A stretch of DNA of 64,000 bases from Actinomycetes bacterium (GCA_023431405.1 JAEYVZ010000009.1:24119-88118), one strand, 5' to 3'; counted from the first letter of the stretch, positions 51,236-60,033 are shown. Notes: generated from the letters alone by a model not told the origin. Translations and numbers: made by a program.

Positions 51236-52291
51236 TCATCCGTGCTTCTTCAGCCAGGCGTACGCCTGCTTCTCCCAGAGGGCGTAGCGGTCGGGGAAGG
51301 CGGAGATCTGCACGGCTTGAGCGGCGGCCCCGAACTCCATGTCCCGCCAGCCGGGGATGTCGAGGAGTCCGCGGGTCGCGGTGCCGTTCGGATCGCGAGG
51401 CCCGCCGAAGAAGGCGGCGGCGGAGCGACGCGCGTCGCGGACCTGGGCACGTGTGCCCCAGCCTGTCGAGGGGCGCTGCTGGAACATGCCGAGCGAGTCG
51501 TAGGTGCCGTGGTCGACGTTGCGGATGCCCGATTCGACCATTGCGGTGGCCAGAGCGATCGCGATGCCCTTGCGGGGGACGCCGCGCTCTCGCCCCACCG
51601 AGATGATGAGCTTGACGCCGGCGATCTGCTCTCGGTCGAGCGTCACGTGCGGCGCCGCGTGCGATCCCTTCTGCGATGTCTGCGCGCGTTTCGACGCCGA
51701 GGACGGCTTCTTCGTCGACGACGCCTTTTTCTGCGGGGCGGAGTCGCCGGTGCCGGGGATCCGGAGCTTCTCGCCGGGGTAGATGATCGCGCCCGCCGAC
51801 AGGTCGTTGGCCCGCATGAGCGCGCTGACGCTCACGCCGTTGCTGCGGGCGATGGCCCAGAGCGTGTCGCCGCGGGAGACGACGTGCGTCGAGGCGGAGC
51901 GGGCCGACGCCGATGAGCCCGAAGCCGACGACGGCGCGGCCCGGCGGTCTCCCGAGCCGGGGGCCGACAGGCGGATCACGTCGCCCGGGCGGATGATCGA
52001 TTTCCAGCCGAGGTCGTTCCAGGCGAGGACGTCCGCGGTGCGAAGCCCGTGGCGGGCGGCGATCCCGCTCACCGTGTCGCCTCGGACGACCGTATGCGTG
52101 CGGGGACGCGTCGCGGCCTCCGCCTTCGCAGCCGTGGGGGCGACCCCGGTCGGAAGTGCGCGCATCACGGGCTCACGGTCCGTGGTCACCGCCGCGTCGG
52201 CGTACGCCGGGGCGGCGGACAGAGACAAGGCGATCGTTCCGAGCACGGCGACCGGCGCGGTCGCGGTGGCGCGTTCAGTCCTGAGATTCAC
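51236..52291 (-). CDS. Secreted two-LysM cell-wall protein with lytic-transglycosylase-like domain
   Basis: A 351-residue exported protein. The signal peptide (about 1-32) ends SAAPAYA-DAA. LysM 1 is at about 75-120 (HTVVRGDTVSGIAARHGLR) and LysM 2 at about 145-190 (HVVSRGDTLWAIARSNGVS). A Lys/Ser-rich linker and a C-terminal lysozyme-like region follow, with IALATAMVESGIRNVDHGTY and SLGMFQQRPSTGWGT, where the Glu is the probable catalytic residue. It probably remodels peptidoglycan. GTG start with GAGAGGGG. A TTGACA box at 52343-52348 (minus strand) and repeated TGTGAC motifs lie upstream. Confidence 0.88.
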   Translation of the reverse strand: MNLRTERATATAPVAVLGTIALSLSAAPAYADAAVTTDREPVMRALPTGVAPTAAKAEAATRPRTHTVVRGDTVSGIAARHGLRTADVLAWNDLGWKSIIRPGDVIRLSAPGSGDRRAAPSSASGSSASARSASTHVVSRGDTLWAIARSNGVSVSALMRANDLSAGAIIYPGEKLRIPGTGDSAPQKKASSTKKPSSASKRAQTSQKGSHAAPHVTLDREQIAGVKLIISVGRERGVPRKGIAIALATAMVESGIRNVDHGTYDSLGMFQQRPSTGWGTRAQVRDARRSAAAFFGGPRDPNGTATRGLLDIPGWRDMEFGAAAQAVQISAFPDRYALWEKQAYAWLKKHG

Positions 52292-52342
52292 GTCGGTTCC
52301 CCTCTCGGCGGCCGAAGCCACGCTGTCACGGATGGTGAAAGG

Positions 52343-52385
52343 TGTCAACCAGAGTGGCGGGTGTGACATATGTGACGAATGTGAC
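52343..52385 (-). promoter_or_regulatory. -35 box and three 9-bp-spaced repeats upstream of the LysM gene
   Basis: TGTGAC occurs at 52362-52367, 52371-52376 and 52380-52385, exactly nine bases apart. The repeats sit 14-37 bases upstream of a minus-strand TTGACA at 52348-52343. Direct repeats of this kind suit a response regulator binding in tandem; MtrA, which controls cell-wall hydrolases in actinobacteria, is a candidate. Confidence 0.5.
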
Positions 52386-52453
52386 TCAGGTGGTGCACGA
52401 CGGGTCCTCTCGCACGCGTCCGACGGGGGTGCGTGCGATGCGATAGTGGAAGG

Positions 52454-52801
52454 GTGACTGAGGAATCCGCCCCGAACGCCCGTGTCTGGCTGTCTCTCGC
52501 CGACCTGGTCGAGATCACCGGTGAACCGCTCGGAAGGGTGCGTCGCCTCCTCGATGAGAAACACCTCATCGGCACGCGACGCGACGGCATGCTGCGCGTT
52601 CCGTCCGACTTCCTCGTCGACGGGCACCCCATCGGCTCGCTCCGCGGCACCATCATCGTGCTGCAGGATGCCGGGTTCAGCGACGACGAGGCCATCGACT
52701 GGCTGCTGGAGCCCGAGGAGTCGATCGGGATCGCTCCGATCGAGGCCCTGCGGGCGGGTCGCAAGAGCGAGGTGCGGCGGGTCGCGCAGGCGCTGGCCTG
52801 A
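52454..52801 (+). CDS. Rv2175c-family DNA-binding protein
   Basis: A 115-residue winged-HTH protein. The N-terminal HTH contains WLSLADLVEITGEPLGRVRR and LLDEKHLIGTRRDGMLRV, followed by FLVDGHPIGSLRGTIIVLQD. This is the Rv2175c fold. In M. tuberculosis Rv2175c is next to pknL and is phosphorylated by it, losing DNA binding. The N-terminus here has Thr and Ser that could be modified. The GTG at 52454 lies six bases from GATAGT, so the transcript may be leaderless. Confidence 0.88.
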   Translation: MTEESAPNARVWLSLADLVEITGEPLGRVRRLLDEKHLIGTRRDGMLRVPSDFLVDGHPIGSLRGTIIVLQDAGFSDDEAIDWLLEPEESIGIAPIEALRAGRKSEVRRVAQALA

Positions 52802-52846
52802 CGCCGAGGGCGCCCTTCGTCGCGAGGTCGAGCCGTCGCGCGCCGC

Positions 52847-53983
52847 TCAGGCGCTGCGCGTCACGGCATCCCGCGCAAGATCGCGAAGGCTCGACACGGC
52901 GGCGTTGTCGAGGGCTGCCGCTCGCAGGGCCCGGTCGGCCTCGGCGGCGTAGTCGGCGATGAGGGCCTCGACGCGCTCGAGTGCGCCCGAGTCGACGATC
53001 GTCTCCTGCAGATGCGCGATCTGCCGGGCGTCGAGCCCGGGGTCGCCCAACAGCTCGTCGAGAGTGCGTCGCGCTCCCGCCGGCAGCGCTTCGCGGGCGT
53101 ACGCGATGAGGAGAGTGCGCTTGCCCTCGCGCAGGTCGTCACCGGAGGGCTTGCCCGTCACGGCGCTGTCGCCGAAGACGCCGAGGACGTCGTCGCGCAG
53201 TTGGAACGCGAGCCCCAGGGGAAGGCCGAACGCGGCGAGCGCGTCGGCCTGCGCCTCATCGGCGCCGGCCAGCCGCGCACCGATGAGCAGCGGCTGCTGC
53301 ACGCTGTAGCGCGCCGACTTGAAGGTGGCGACGCGCAGGGCTCGCTCGGCGTGCTCCTCGTCGGGCAGGGTCGCCGCGGCGGCCTCCTCGACGATGTCGA
53401 GGTACTGGCCGACGGTGACGTCGCGGCGCATGCGTGCGTACTCCTGGCGGGTCGCCGCCGCTCGTCGTGACGCGTCGTTCGTTCGCGCGTCGTCGGCGGC
53501 CGCCGAGTCGATGTCGGCCTGGAGCGACTCCTCGAACAGGTCGTCGCTCCAGGCGACCAGGAGGTCGCCGAGCAGGATCGCCGCCGAGCGTCCGAAGGCG
53601 GCTCCGTCTCCCCGCCAGGTGCCCGTGGCATGCACGGCCTCCAGCGCGCGGTGGGAGGACGGCCGGCCTCTGCGGGTGTCGGAGTTGTCGATGAGATCGT
53701 CGTGGACGAGGGCGGCGGCGTGGAAGTACTCCAGTGAAGCGGCGGTGCCGATGACGGCGTCGCCGGGGGCGGGCGCCGGCCGCGTGGCGGCGTGCGCCAC
53801 GGCTTGCCATCCGGTGAGGCAGAAGCGGGCCCGCAGACGCTTGCCGCCGACGACGGTGGCGATGGCTGCTCGAGCGAAATCGCGGGCTTCGGGGCCGAGA
53901 TGTTCGAGTTCGAAGAGGCGCTCGGAGGCGAACCTCTCCATCCGCTGGGAAACTGCGTCAAGAGCATCAGGAGAAGCGGTCAC
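52847..53983 (-). CDS. Polyprenyl (isoprenyl) diphosphate synthase
   Basis: A 378-residue trans-prenyltransferase. The first Asp-rich motif is VHDDLIDNSDTRRGRPSSHR and the second is FQLRDDVLGVFGD. GKRLRARFC binds the diphosphate and TGKPSGDDLREGKRTLL completes the site. Chain length of the product cannot be read securely; geranylgeranyl diphosphate or longer is likely for this actinobacterial group. The GTG at 53983 is six bases from TAGGCT. Rv2173 (idsA2) has the same position in M. tuberculosis. Confidence 0.92.
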   Translation of the reverse strand: MTASPDALDAVSQRMERFASERLFELEHLGPEARDFARAAIATVVGGKRLRARFCLTGWQAVAHAATRPAPAPGDAVIGTAASLEYFHAAALVHDDLIDNSDTRRGRPSSHRALEAVHATGTWRGDGAAFGRSAAILLGDLLVAWSDDLFEESLQADIDSAAADDARTNDASRRAAATRQEYARMRRDVTVGQYLDIVEEAAAATLPDEEHAERALRVATFKSARYSVQQPLLIGARLAGADEAQADALAAFGLPLGLAFQLRDDVLGVFGDSAVTGKPSGDDLREGKRTLLIAYAREALPAGARRTLDELLGDPGLDARQIAHLQETIVDSGALERVEALIADYAAEADRALRAAALDNAAVSSLRDLARDAVTRSA

Positions 53984-53989
53984 GGGCCT

Positions 53990-53995
53990 AGCCTA
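53990..53995 (-). promoter_or_regulatory. -10 element, leaderless prenyl synthase gene
   Basis: TAGGCT on the minus strand ends six bases before the GTG at 53983. Confidence 0.55.
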
Positions 53996-54012
53996 GTTCT
54001 CATGCTCCCGCG

Positions 54013-54018
54013 TAGAAT
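54013..54018 (+). promoter_or_regulatory. -10 element of the DUF3040 gene
   Basis: TAGAAT lies 31 bases before the ATG at 54050, with AAAGGGGG as ribosome-binding site. Confidence 0.45.
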
Positions 54019-54049
54019 CGGAGCACACGGTACGACCAAAGGGGGATGC

Positions 54050-54415
54050 ATGCCACTGTCAGAGCAGGAGCAGCGTCTGCTGGACGAGATGGAACGCCAT
54101 CTCATGCGCAATGACGCCGACGTCGTGAGTGCCCCCCGCGAAGGTCAGACCCTCAGCTACCGCAACATCGTCTACGGCAGCATCCTCGTCCTTCTGGGCC
54201 TCGCAGGCCTCATCATCGGCGTCTCGACGTCTCTCATCGTCGTGGGCGTCATCGCGTTCGTCGCGATGGTCGGCGGAGTCGTGCTCGCCGTGACGCCCGC
54301 TCGCGGGGCCGTCACCCGTCCGCGCACCGAGGGCACGCGCAAACCGCGAGCAACCGGCGGCACCTTCATGGACCGCATGAACGACCGCTGGGACCGTCGC
54401 CAAGACGGCCGCTGA
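54050..54415 (+). CDS. DUF3040 membrane protein
   Basis: A 121-residue small membrane protein. LSEQEQRLLDEMERHLMRND is the characteristic N-terminal DUF3040 helix. Two membrane helices (about 42-63 and 66-84) and a basic cytoplasmic tail follow. Rv2169c in M. tuberculosis is the same family at the same place, just upstream of mraZ. The function is unknown. The start is supported by a strong AAAGGGGG box, and the gene has its own terminator. Confidence 0.9.
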   Translation: MPLSEQEQRLLDEMERHLMRNDADVVSAPREGQTLSYRNIVYGSILVLLGLAGLIIGVSTSLIVVGVIAFVAMVGGVVLAVTPARGAVTRPRTEGTRKPRATGGTFMDRMNDRWDRRQDGR

Positions 54416-54453
54416 TCCGCGGCCGGCGCGGCCGGCAACGTCACCACCACCTC

Positions 54454-54483
54454 AGCACCGACCTTCGGGTCGGTGCTTTTTTT
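54454..54483 (+). terminator. Rho-independent terminator
   Basis: AGCACCGACC (54454-54463), TTCG tetraloop, GGTCGGTGCT (54468-54477) and a T run to 54483. The most canonical terminator in the window. Confidence 0.95.
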
Positions 54484-54553
54484 GTGCCTGCGCGCCGGTC
54501 GCGAGTCCTAGGGGAGCGAAGGGGGAGCGTGGTGCCGAGAAATTGATAGTTAA

Positions 54554-54579
54554 GTGGAGGAAAGTGGAGTAAAGTGGCG
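54554..54579. promoter_or_regulatory. MraZ-box: three 10-bp-spaced GTGG repeats
   Basis: GTGGAG at 54554-54559 and 54564-54569, then GTGGCG at 54574-54579, exactly ten bases apart, 40-66 bases before the mraZ ATG. This is the direct-repeat format bound by the MraZ ring to repress the division cluster. TAAAGT at 54570-54575 may be a -10 inside it. Confidence 0.85.
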
Positions 54580-54619
54580 CGTACCTCAGGCGGCCGGGCA
54601 GAAAGGGGGTGGTGACGCG

Positions 54620-55051
54620 ATGCTGTTGGGCACGTACACCCCCAAGCTCGACGACAAGGGGCGAGTCATCCTCCCGGCGAAGTTCCGCACCGACCTCGGC
54701 GATGGTGTGGTGGTCACGCGCGGGCAGGAGCGATGCCTGTACGTGTTCTCGACGAAAGAGTTCGAGCGCATCTACGAGCGCATCCGCGAGGCGCCCCTCA
54801 CCAACAAGCAGGCCCGAGACTTCCAGCGCATGTTCCTGTCCGGCGCGAGCGACGAGAAGCCCGACAGCCAGAGCCGCATCACCCTCCCGCCGCACCTCCG
54901 CGCCTACGCCAACCTCGGCCGCGAGCTGGTCGTCACCGGCGTCGGTGCGCACGCGGAGATCTGGGATGCCGAGGCGTGGAACGCCTATGCCGAAGGAAAC
55001 GAAGACAGCTACTCGGACATGGAGCAGGAGGTGATCCCCGGACTCTTCTGA
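54620..55051 (+). CDS. mraZ: Transcriptional regulator MraZ
   Basis: A 143-residue protein with two SpoVT/AbrB-like domains. MLLGTYTPKLDDKGRVILPA starts domain 1 and PDSQSRITLPPHLRAYANLG starts domain 2, each with the D-x-K/S-x-R-I/V-x-L-P signature. MraZ forms a ring and binds repeats upstream of its own operon. The matching repeats are at 54554-54579. The ATG at 54620 follows GAAAGGGGGTGG; an upstream extension through the operator is rejected. First gene of the dcw cluster. Confidence 0.96.
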   Translation: MLLGTYTPKLDDKGRVILPAKFRTDLGDGVVVTRGQERCLYVFSTKEFERIYERIREAPLTNKQARDFQRMFLSGASDEKPDSQSRITLPPHLRAYANLGRELVVTGVGAHAEIWDAEAWNAYAEGNEDSYSDMEQEVIPGLF

Positions 55052-55115
55052 TGCCGTGGCTCTGACTCCCAGCCGCACGCCCTGACGCCACTTCCCCGGT
55101 GGCAGGTCGGAGCGG

Positions 55116-56114
55116 ATGGGGATCAGGGCCCCGGACCCCGAGCCTCACACGATCATGGACCTCCGCGACATCCACACCCCCGTCCTCCTCGAGCGCTGCG
55201 TCGAGCTGCTGGCCCCTGCCCTGCACCGTGACGACGCCGTGCTCGTCGACGCCACCGAAGGAATGGGCGGGCACTCCGAGGCGCTGCTGGAGCGCTTCCC
55301 CCACGTGCATCTCATCGGCCTCGACCGCGACACCGACGCACTGCGGATCGCCGGAGAGCGCCTCGCCCGTTTCGGTGATCGGGTGACCCTCGTGCACACC
55401 GTCTACGACGGGATCCGTGAAGCGGTCGCCTCGACGGGGCACCGGCGCGTCGACGGCATCCTCTTCGACCTCGGCGTGTCCTCCCTCCAGCTCGACGAAG
55501 CGGAGCGCGGCTTCGCCTACGCGCAGGACGCGCCGCTCGACATGCGCATGGACCAGACCGCAGGCACGACCGCCGCCGACATCGTGGCCTCCTACGGCGA
55601 AGGCGATCTGCGCCGCATCTTCGAGCGCTACGGCGAGGAGAAGCTGGCCGGCCGCTACGCGCGCGCCATCATCGCCGCGCGCGCGGACCAGCCCATCACG
55701 CGGTCGCAGCAGCTCGTCGACATCCTGATCGCCGCGACTCCCGCCGCCGTCCAGCGTGATCGCTCCGGGCACCCCGCCAAGCGCGTGTTCCAGGCGCTGC
55801 GCATCGAAGTGAACAGCGAGCTGTCCGCGCTCGAGGCCGCGATCCCTGCCGCCATGGACCTCCTGCGCGTCGGAGGCCGGATCGTCGTCATGTCGTACCA
55901 GTCGCTGGAGGACCGCCTCGTCAAGCGCGCGTTCGCCGAGGCGACGGCGTCGACCGCCCCGGCCGGCCTGCCGTTCGAGCTGCCCGAGCACGCGCCCCGG
56001 TTCCGACTTCTCGTCAAGGGTGCCGAGGTCGCATCCGACGAGGAGAAGGCTCGCAATCCGCGGGCGAAGCCCGTGCGGCTTCGTGCTGCCGAGCGTGTGA
56101 GGGAGGCGTCATGA
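55116..56114 (+). CDS. rsmH: 16S rRNA (cytosine(1402)-N(4))-methyltransferase
   Basis: A 332-residue SAM methyltransferase. HTPVLLERCVELLAP opens the enzyme, VDATEGMGGHSEALLERFP is the SAM loop, DRDTDALRIA the acidic loop, ILFDLGVSSLQLDEAERGF the catalytic region, and FQALRIEVNSEL and VMSYQSLEDRLVKRAF complete the family. The ATG at 55116 is supported by GGTCGGAG; an internal ATG at 55155 lacks such a site. The stop overlaps the next gene (ATGA). Confidence 0.96.
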   Translation: MGIRAPDPEPHTIMDLRDIHTPVLLERCVELLAPALHRDDAVLVDATEGMGGHSEALLERFPHVHLIGLDRDTDALRIAGERLARFGDRVTLVHTVYDGIREAVASTGHRRVDGILFDLGVSSLQLDEAERGFAYAQDAPLDMRMDQTAGTTAADIVASYGEGDLRRIFERYGEEKLAGRYARAIIAARADQPITRSQQLVDILIAATPAAVQRDRSGHPAKRVFQALRIEVNSELSALEAAIPAAMDLLRVGGRIVVMSYQSLEDRLVKRAFAEATASTAPAGLPFELPEHAPRFRLLVKGAEVASDEEKARNPRAKPVRLRAAERVREAS

Positions 56115-56716
56115 GCGCGAACACGGCCGCATCCTGGGACACCGACCTCATCGCGCCGCTCCCGGTACGCCCCACCGAGGCTCGACCGCAGCCGCGACTG
56201 CGGCCCGTCGAGCACCTGACACCCGTGCCGACGCGCCGCCCGAGGCTCGTGTACGGGCTCATCGCCGTCGCCGGTGCCCTCGCGATCGCGGGCGCTCAGC
56301 TCGGCCTGTCGATCCTCACGACGCAGGGCACCTACGACCTCAAGGAGCTGACCGCCGAGAAGCGCGCCGTGACGTGGGAGGTGCAGATGCTGGAGGACAA
56401 GGTCGCCGGCCTCAGCTCCCCGCAGTATCTGGCGGCCAACGCCGCCGCGCTCGGGATGGTCATCGGCGACACGCCCAGCTACATGAGGCTCAGCGACGGC
56501 AGGGTGACCGGCGCCGACAAGCCCGCCTCGTCGACATCGAACGTGCAGGCGCTGAAGAAGGCCGCAGTCGGCAACGCCCTCATCGGAGACGTTCCCCTCG
56601 TGACCGATCCCGACGCGAGTCTCGGCGCCGGCGCCGTCGCCGAGAACACGGTCGTGGTGAACCCGGCCGCTCCGCCCGCCGTCGCCGACGGCATCCCCAC
56701 TCCCGAGACCCATTGA
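56111..56716 (+). CDS. ftsL: FtsL-like divisome membrane protein
   Basis: A 201-residue bitopic protein. The cytoplasmic N-terminus is Pro/Arg-rich, one membrane helix spans about 48-68, then LTAEKRAVTWEVQMLEDKVA forms a short coiled coil. ANAAALGMVIGDTPSYMRLS matches the FtsL/DivIC-type ending. The position between rsmH and ftsI is the usual place of FtsL (Rv2164c in M. tuberculosis). It probably joins the FtsQ-FtsB-FtsL subcomplex. Sequence identity to FtsL is always low, so this is by topology and location. Confidence 0.8.
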   Translation: MSANTAASWDTDLIAPLPVRPTEARPQPRLRPVEHLTPVPTRRPRLVYGLIAVAGALAIAGAQLGLSILTTQGTYDLKELTAEKRAVTWEVQMLEDKVAGLSSPQYLAANAAALGMVIGDTPSYMRLSDGRVTGADKPASSTSNVQALKKAAVGNALIGDVPLVTDPDASLGAGAVAENTVVVNPAAPPAVADGIPTPETH

Positions 56717-56777
56717 CCGCCTGACCGAAGAACCCGGCTGAAGACACCGAACGCGACCAGACGCAGAGAACCGGACC

Positions 56778-58592
56778 ATGACCACACGAGCCACCCGCAG
56801 CCCCCGTCGTCGCACCGTCGTCGCGCTGGCCGTCGTGCTGGCCGTGATCTCGGCGTTCGTCGTGCGTCTCGTCGACATCCAGGTCGTGAACGCCAACGAG
56901 CACATCCGCACGTCGCAGGAGCTCGCCAGCGGCACGAAGGTCACGCTGGCCGGCGCCCGCGGTGACATCGTGGATGCGAACGGCCGCGTGCTCGCCACGA
57001 GCACCCTCGTCTACGACGTGTCGATCGATCCGAAGCTCGCGGCGCTCGGCATCCGGCTGCGCGACGCCGACGGGAAGATCGTGCATGACGAGAACGGCGA
57101 CCCCGAGATGGTGTCGTGGCCGGAACTGGCCGCGCAGATCGCCGAGATCACGGGGCAGTCCGCCGACGAGGTCACCCAGATCGTCGTCGACCGGCTGGCC
57201 GAGGATCCGGAGTCGCAATGGGCGTCGGTGAAGCGGTATGTCTCGACCGAGACGTACCGCGAGCTCGCGCAGCTGGGCCTGCCGTTCCTGACGTTCCGGG
57301 CGGTTCCCTCCCGGACATATCCCGACGGCGCCGTCGCCGGCAACGTGCTCGGCTTCGTCAACGCCGACGGCGACCCCTTGGAGGGTGTCGAAGACCTGCA
57401 GAACTCGTGCCTGCAGGGCACCGACGGCTCCCTGCGGTACCAGCGCGGCGCTGACGGTGTGATCATCCCCGGCACCGAGGTCGAGCAGCCCGCCGTCGAC
57501 GGCGGAACGGTCAAGCTCACCGTCGACAGCGACCTGCAGTGGTACATGCAGCAGCTCATCGCGGAGGAGAGCAAGCGCTACGGGGCGGAGTGGGGCGGGA
57601 TCATCGTGATGGAGGTGGCGACGGGCAAGATCCGCGCCTTCGCCGAGACCCCCACGGTCGACCCCAACGCGCCCGCCGCATCCGACCCCGCCGATCGCGG
57701 GTCGCGGCTCATGAGGTTCTCGTACGAGCCCGGTTCGACGTTCAAGCCCGTGACGGCCGCGACGGCCATGGAGGCGGCGGGGCTCACCCACATGTCGTCC
57801 GTCGTGACGCCGTCGAAGATGCGGTTCGACAACGGAGCGGTCGTGAACGACTCCGAGCTCCACGCCACCGAGACCCTCACGCTCACCGGCGGCCTCGTGC
57901 GCTCCTCCAACGTCGCCATGTCGCAGTTCGGCGCGAAGGTCGATCCGCAGACCCGCTACGAGTACCTGCGGAAGTTCGGTGTCGGCGATCCGACGGGACT
58001 GAACTGGTCGGGGGAGCCGAAGACAGGCTTCTCGCTGCTGCCGAAGGACTGGGACAACCAGACCTACTACACGACCACCTTCGGTCAGGCTTTCACGGTG
58101 ACGGCGACGCAGGTGGCGAGCGTGTACCAGACCATCGCGAACGGCGGAGTGCGGATGCCGGCGCAACTGGTCGAGTCGTGCACGAAGTCCGATGGCACGG
58201 TCATCACGCCCGACCTCGCCGAGCCCGTGCGCGTCATCAAGGAGAAGACGGCGAAGGAGCTCGGTCTCATGCTCGAGAACGTGTTCGCGCAGGCGACGCT
58301 CGCCGACGACATCAAGATCGACGGCTACCGCATGGCGGGCAAGACCGGCACCGCCCAGATCAGCGACGGCAAGGGCGGGTACAAGAAGAACCTCTATTTC
58401 ACGTCGCTCGTCGGTTACGCACCTGCGGAGGATCCGCAGTACGTTGTATTGACGGTCTTCGACGAGCCCAAGAAGGAGCGGATGTCGTCGGCCAACCGCT
58501 CGGTCTTCAAGAAGGCGATGACGCAGGTGCTGAAGCACTACCGCATCATGCCGTCCGATTCCGAGACGCCCCTGCTCCCGTTGCATCCGTGA
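56778..58592 (+). CDS. ftsI: Division transpeptidase FtsI (PBP3)
   Basis: A 604-residue class B penicillin-binding protein. An N-terminal membrane anchor (about 13-33), the pedestal domain with GARGDIVDANGRVLATS, then the transpeptidase domain. SxxK is GSTFKP (Ser near 320), SxN is RSSNVAM and KTG is AGKTGTAQ. It cross-links septal peptidoglycan with FtsW. In the pedestal, about residues 90-165 form an Asp/Glu-rich section usual for actinobacteria. Following gene: murF after 28 bases, with no murE between. Confidence 0.95.
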   Translation: MTTRATRSPRRRTVVALAVVLAVISAFVVRLVDIQVVNANEHIRTSQELASGTKVTLAGARGDIVDANGRVLATSTLVYDVSIDPKLAALGIRLRDADGKIVHDENGDPEMVSWPELAAQIAEITGQSADEVTQIVVDRLAEDPESQWASVKRYVSTETYRELAQLGLPFLTFRAVPSRTYPDGAVAGNVLGFVNADGDPLEGVEDLQNSCLQGTDGSLRYQRGADGVIIPGTEVEQPAVDGGTVKLTVDSDLQWYMQQLIAEESKRYGAEWGGIIVMEVATGKIRAFAETPTVDPNAPAASDPADRGSRLMRFSYEPGSTFKPVTAATAMEAAGLTHMSSVVTPSKMRFDNGAVVNDSELHATETLTLTGGLVRSSNVAMSQFGAKVDPQTRYEYLRKFGVGDPTGLNWSGEPKTGFSLLPKDWDNQTYYTTTFGQAFTVTATQVASVYQTIANGGVRMPAQLVESCTKSDGTVITPDLAEPVRVIKEKTAKELGLMLENVFAQATLADDIKIDGYRMAGKTGTAQISDGKGGYKKNLYFTSLVGYAPAEDPQYVVLTVFDEPKKERMSSANRSVFKKAMTQVLKHYRIMPSDSETPLLPLHP

Positions 58593-58620
58593 CGCGAGCG
58601 CGTTCGAGGAGCTCTGCACC

Positions 58621-60033
58621 ATGATTCCGATGACGCTCGCCGAGACGGCTCAGGCCGTTTCGGGAACTCTCCACCTCTTCGGCGACGACACCCCCGAGAC
58701 GGTCGTGTCGGGCATCGTCGACACCGATTCGCGGCTCATGGCCCCCGGCACGGTCTTCGTCGCGAAACCGGGCGAGGTCACCGACGGACACAACTTCGTC
58801 GGTGCCGCCGTCGAGGCGGGGGCATCTCTCGCGATCGTCGAGCGACGCGTCGATGCGCCGGTCTCGCAGATCGTCGTGCCGGATGCCGTTCAGGCCCTCG
58901 CCGATCTGGCTCGGGTCGTCGTGGCGCGCGTGCGTGCGGGCGGCGACCTTCAGGTCGTCGGCATCACCGGGTCGAACGGCAAGACCACCACCAAGAACAT
59001 GCTGGCGCGCATCCTCGAGGCGGAGGGTGAGACGGTCGCCCCTCGCAACTCCTACAACAACGAGGTCGGCGCGCCCGTGACGATGCTCCGGGTGAGCCCG
59101 TCGACGCGTTACCTCGTGAGCGAGTTCGGAGCATCGCGGATCGGACGGATCGCGGAGCTGGCAGGACTCGTGACCCCCGACATCGGCGCCGTCCTCATGG
59201 TCGGGCTTGCTCATGCCGGCGGCTTCGGCGGCGTGGATGCGACTCAGCGGGCGAAGACGGAACTCGTCGAGGCGGTGCGCCCCGGCGGCACCGCCGTGCT
59301 CAACGCCGACGACCCACGCGTGGCGGCCATGGCCGCAGTCGCCGAGGCGCGGGACGTCTCGGTGCGCTGGTTCGGTCGCTCGGCGGGGGCACAGGTGCGC
59401 GCGGAGGACGTCGAGGTCACGGCGTCCGGCACGACGTGCGTCGTGGTCGCCGGCGAAGAGCGTCATCCGCTCCGCCTGCGAGTGCTGGGCGAGCACCACG
59501 TCATGAACGCCCTCGCCGCGATCACGATCGCGCAGGTGCTGGGCGTCGCGGTCACCGCGTCGATCGAGAGGCTGGAGACCGTGGAGCTGGCGGAGCGCTG
59601 GCGGATGCAGCCGCTCGGCTCCGATCGCGTGCGCATCATCAACGACGCCTACAACGCGAGCCCCGACTCGATGTCCGCGGCGCTGCGCACCATCGCCCAG
59701 ATCGCCGAGCCCGGTCAGCGCAAGGTCGCCGTTCTCGGCGCGATGAGTGAGCTGGGGGAGCAGGCGGGCGAGGAGCACGACCGAGTGGGCCTGCTCGCGG
59801 TGCGTCTGCGGTTCGAGCGCATCGTCGTCGTGGGGCGTGATGCCCGACGCCTCTACCTCGCGGCGATCGGCGAGGGCTCCTGGGACGGCGAAGCCGTGTT
59901 CTTCGAGACGCAGGACGAGGCGTTCGACTACCTGCAGGGCGAGCTGCGAGACGGTGACCGGGTGCTCGTCAAGTCATCCAACTCCGCCGGGCTCCGTCAT
60001 CTGGGGGATCGTCTGGGAGAATCGTTCTCGTGA
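58621..60033 (+). CDS. murF: UDP-N-acetylmuramoyl-tripeptide-D-alanyl-D-alanine ligase
   Basis: A 470-residue Mur ligase. The ATP loop is VGITGSNGKTTTKNMLARIL, followed by NSYNNEVGAPVTML, typical of MurF. VLNADDPRVAAMA, LGEHHVMNALAAITIA and NDAYNASPDSMSAALRT complete the central and C-terminal domains. It adds D-Ala-D-Ala to the UDP-MurNAc-tripeptide. The ATG has GAGGAGCTCTGC. The stop overlaps mraY (GTGA). Confidence 0.96.
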   Translation: MIPMTLAETAQAVSGTLHLFGDDTPETVVSGIVDTDSRLMAPGTVFVAKPGEVTDGHNFVGAAVEAGASLAIVERRVDAPVSQIVVPDAVQALADLARVVVARVRAGGDLQVVGITGSNGKTTTKNMLARILEAEGETVAPRNSYNNEVGAPVTMLRVSPSTRYLVSEFGASRIGRIAELAGLVTPDIGAVLMVGLAHAGGFGGVDATQRAKTELVEAVRPGGTAVLNADDPRVAAMAAVAEARDVSVRWFGRSAGAQVRAEDVEVTASGTTCVVVAGEERHPLRLRVLGEHHVMNALAAITIAQVLGVAVTASIERLETVELAERWRMQPLGSDRVRIINDAYNASPDSMSAALRTIAQIAEPGQRKVAVLGAMSELGEQAGEEHDRVGLLAVRLRFERIVVVGRDARRLYLAAIGEGSWDGEAVFFETQDEAFDYLQGELRDGDRVLVKSSNSAGLRHLGDRLGESFS

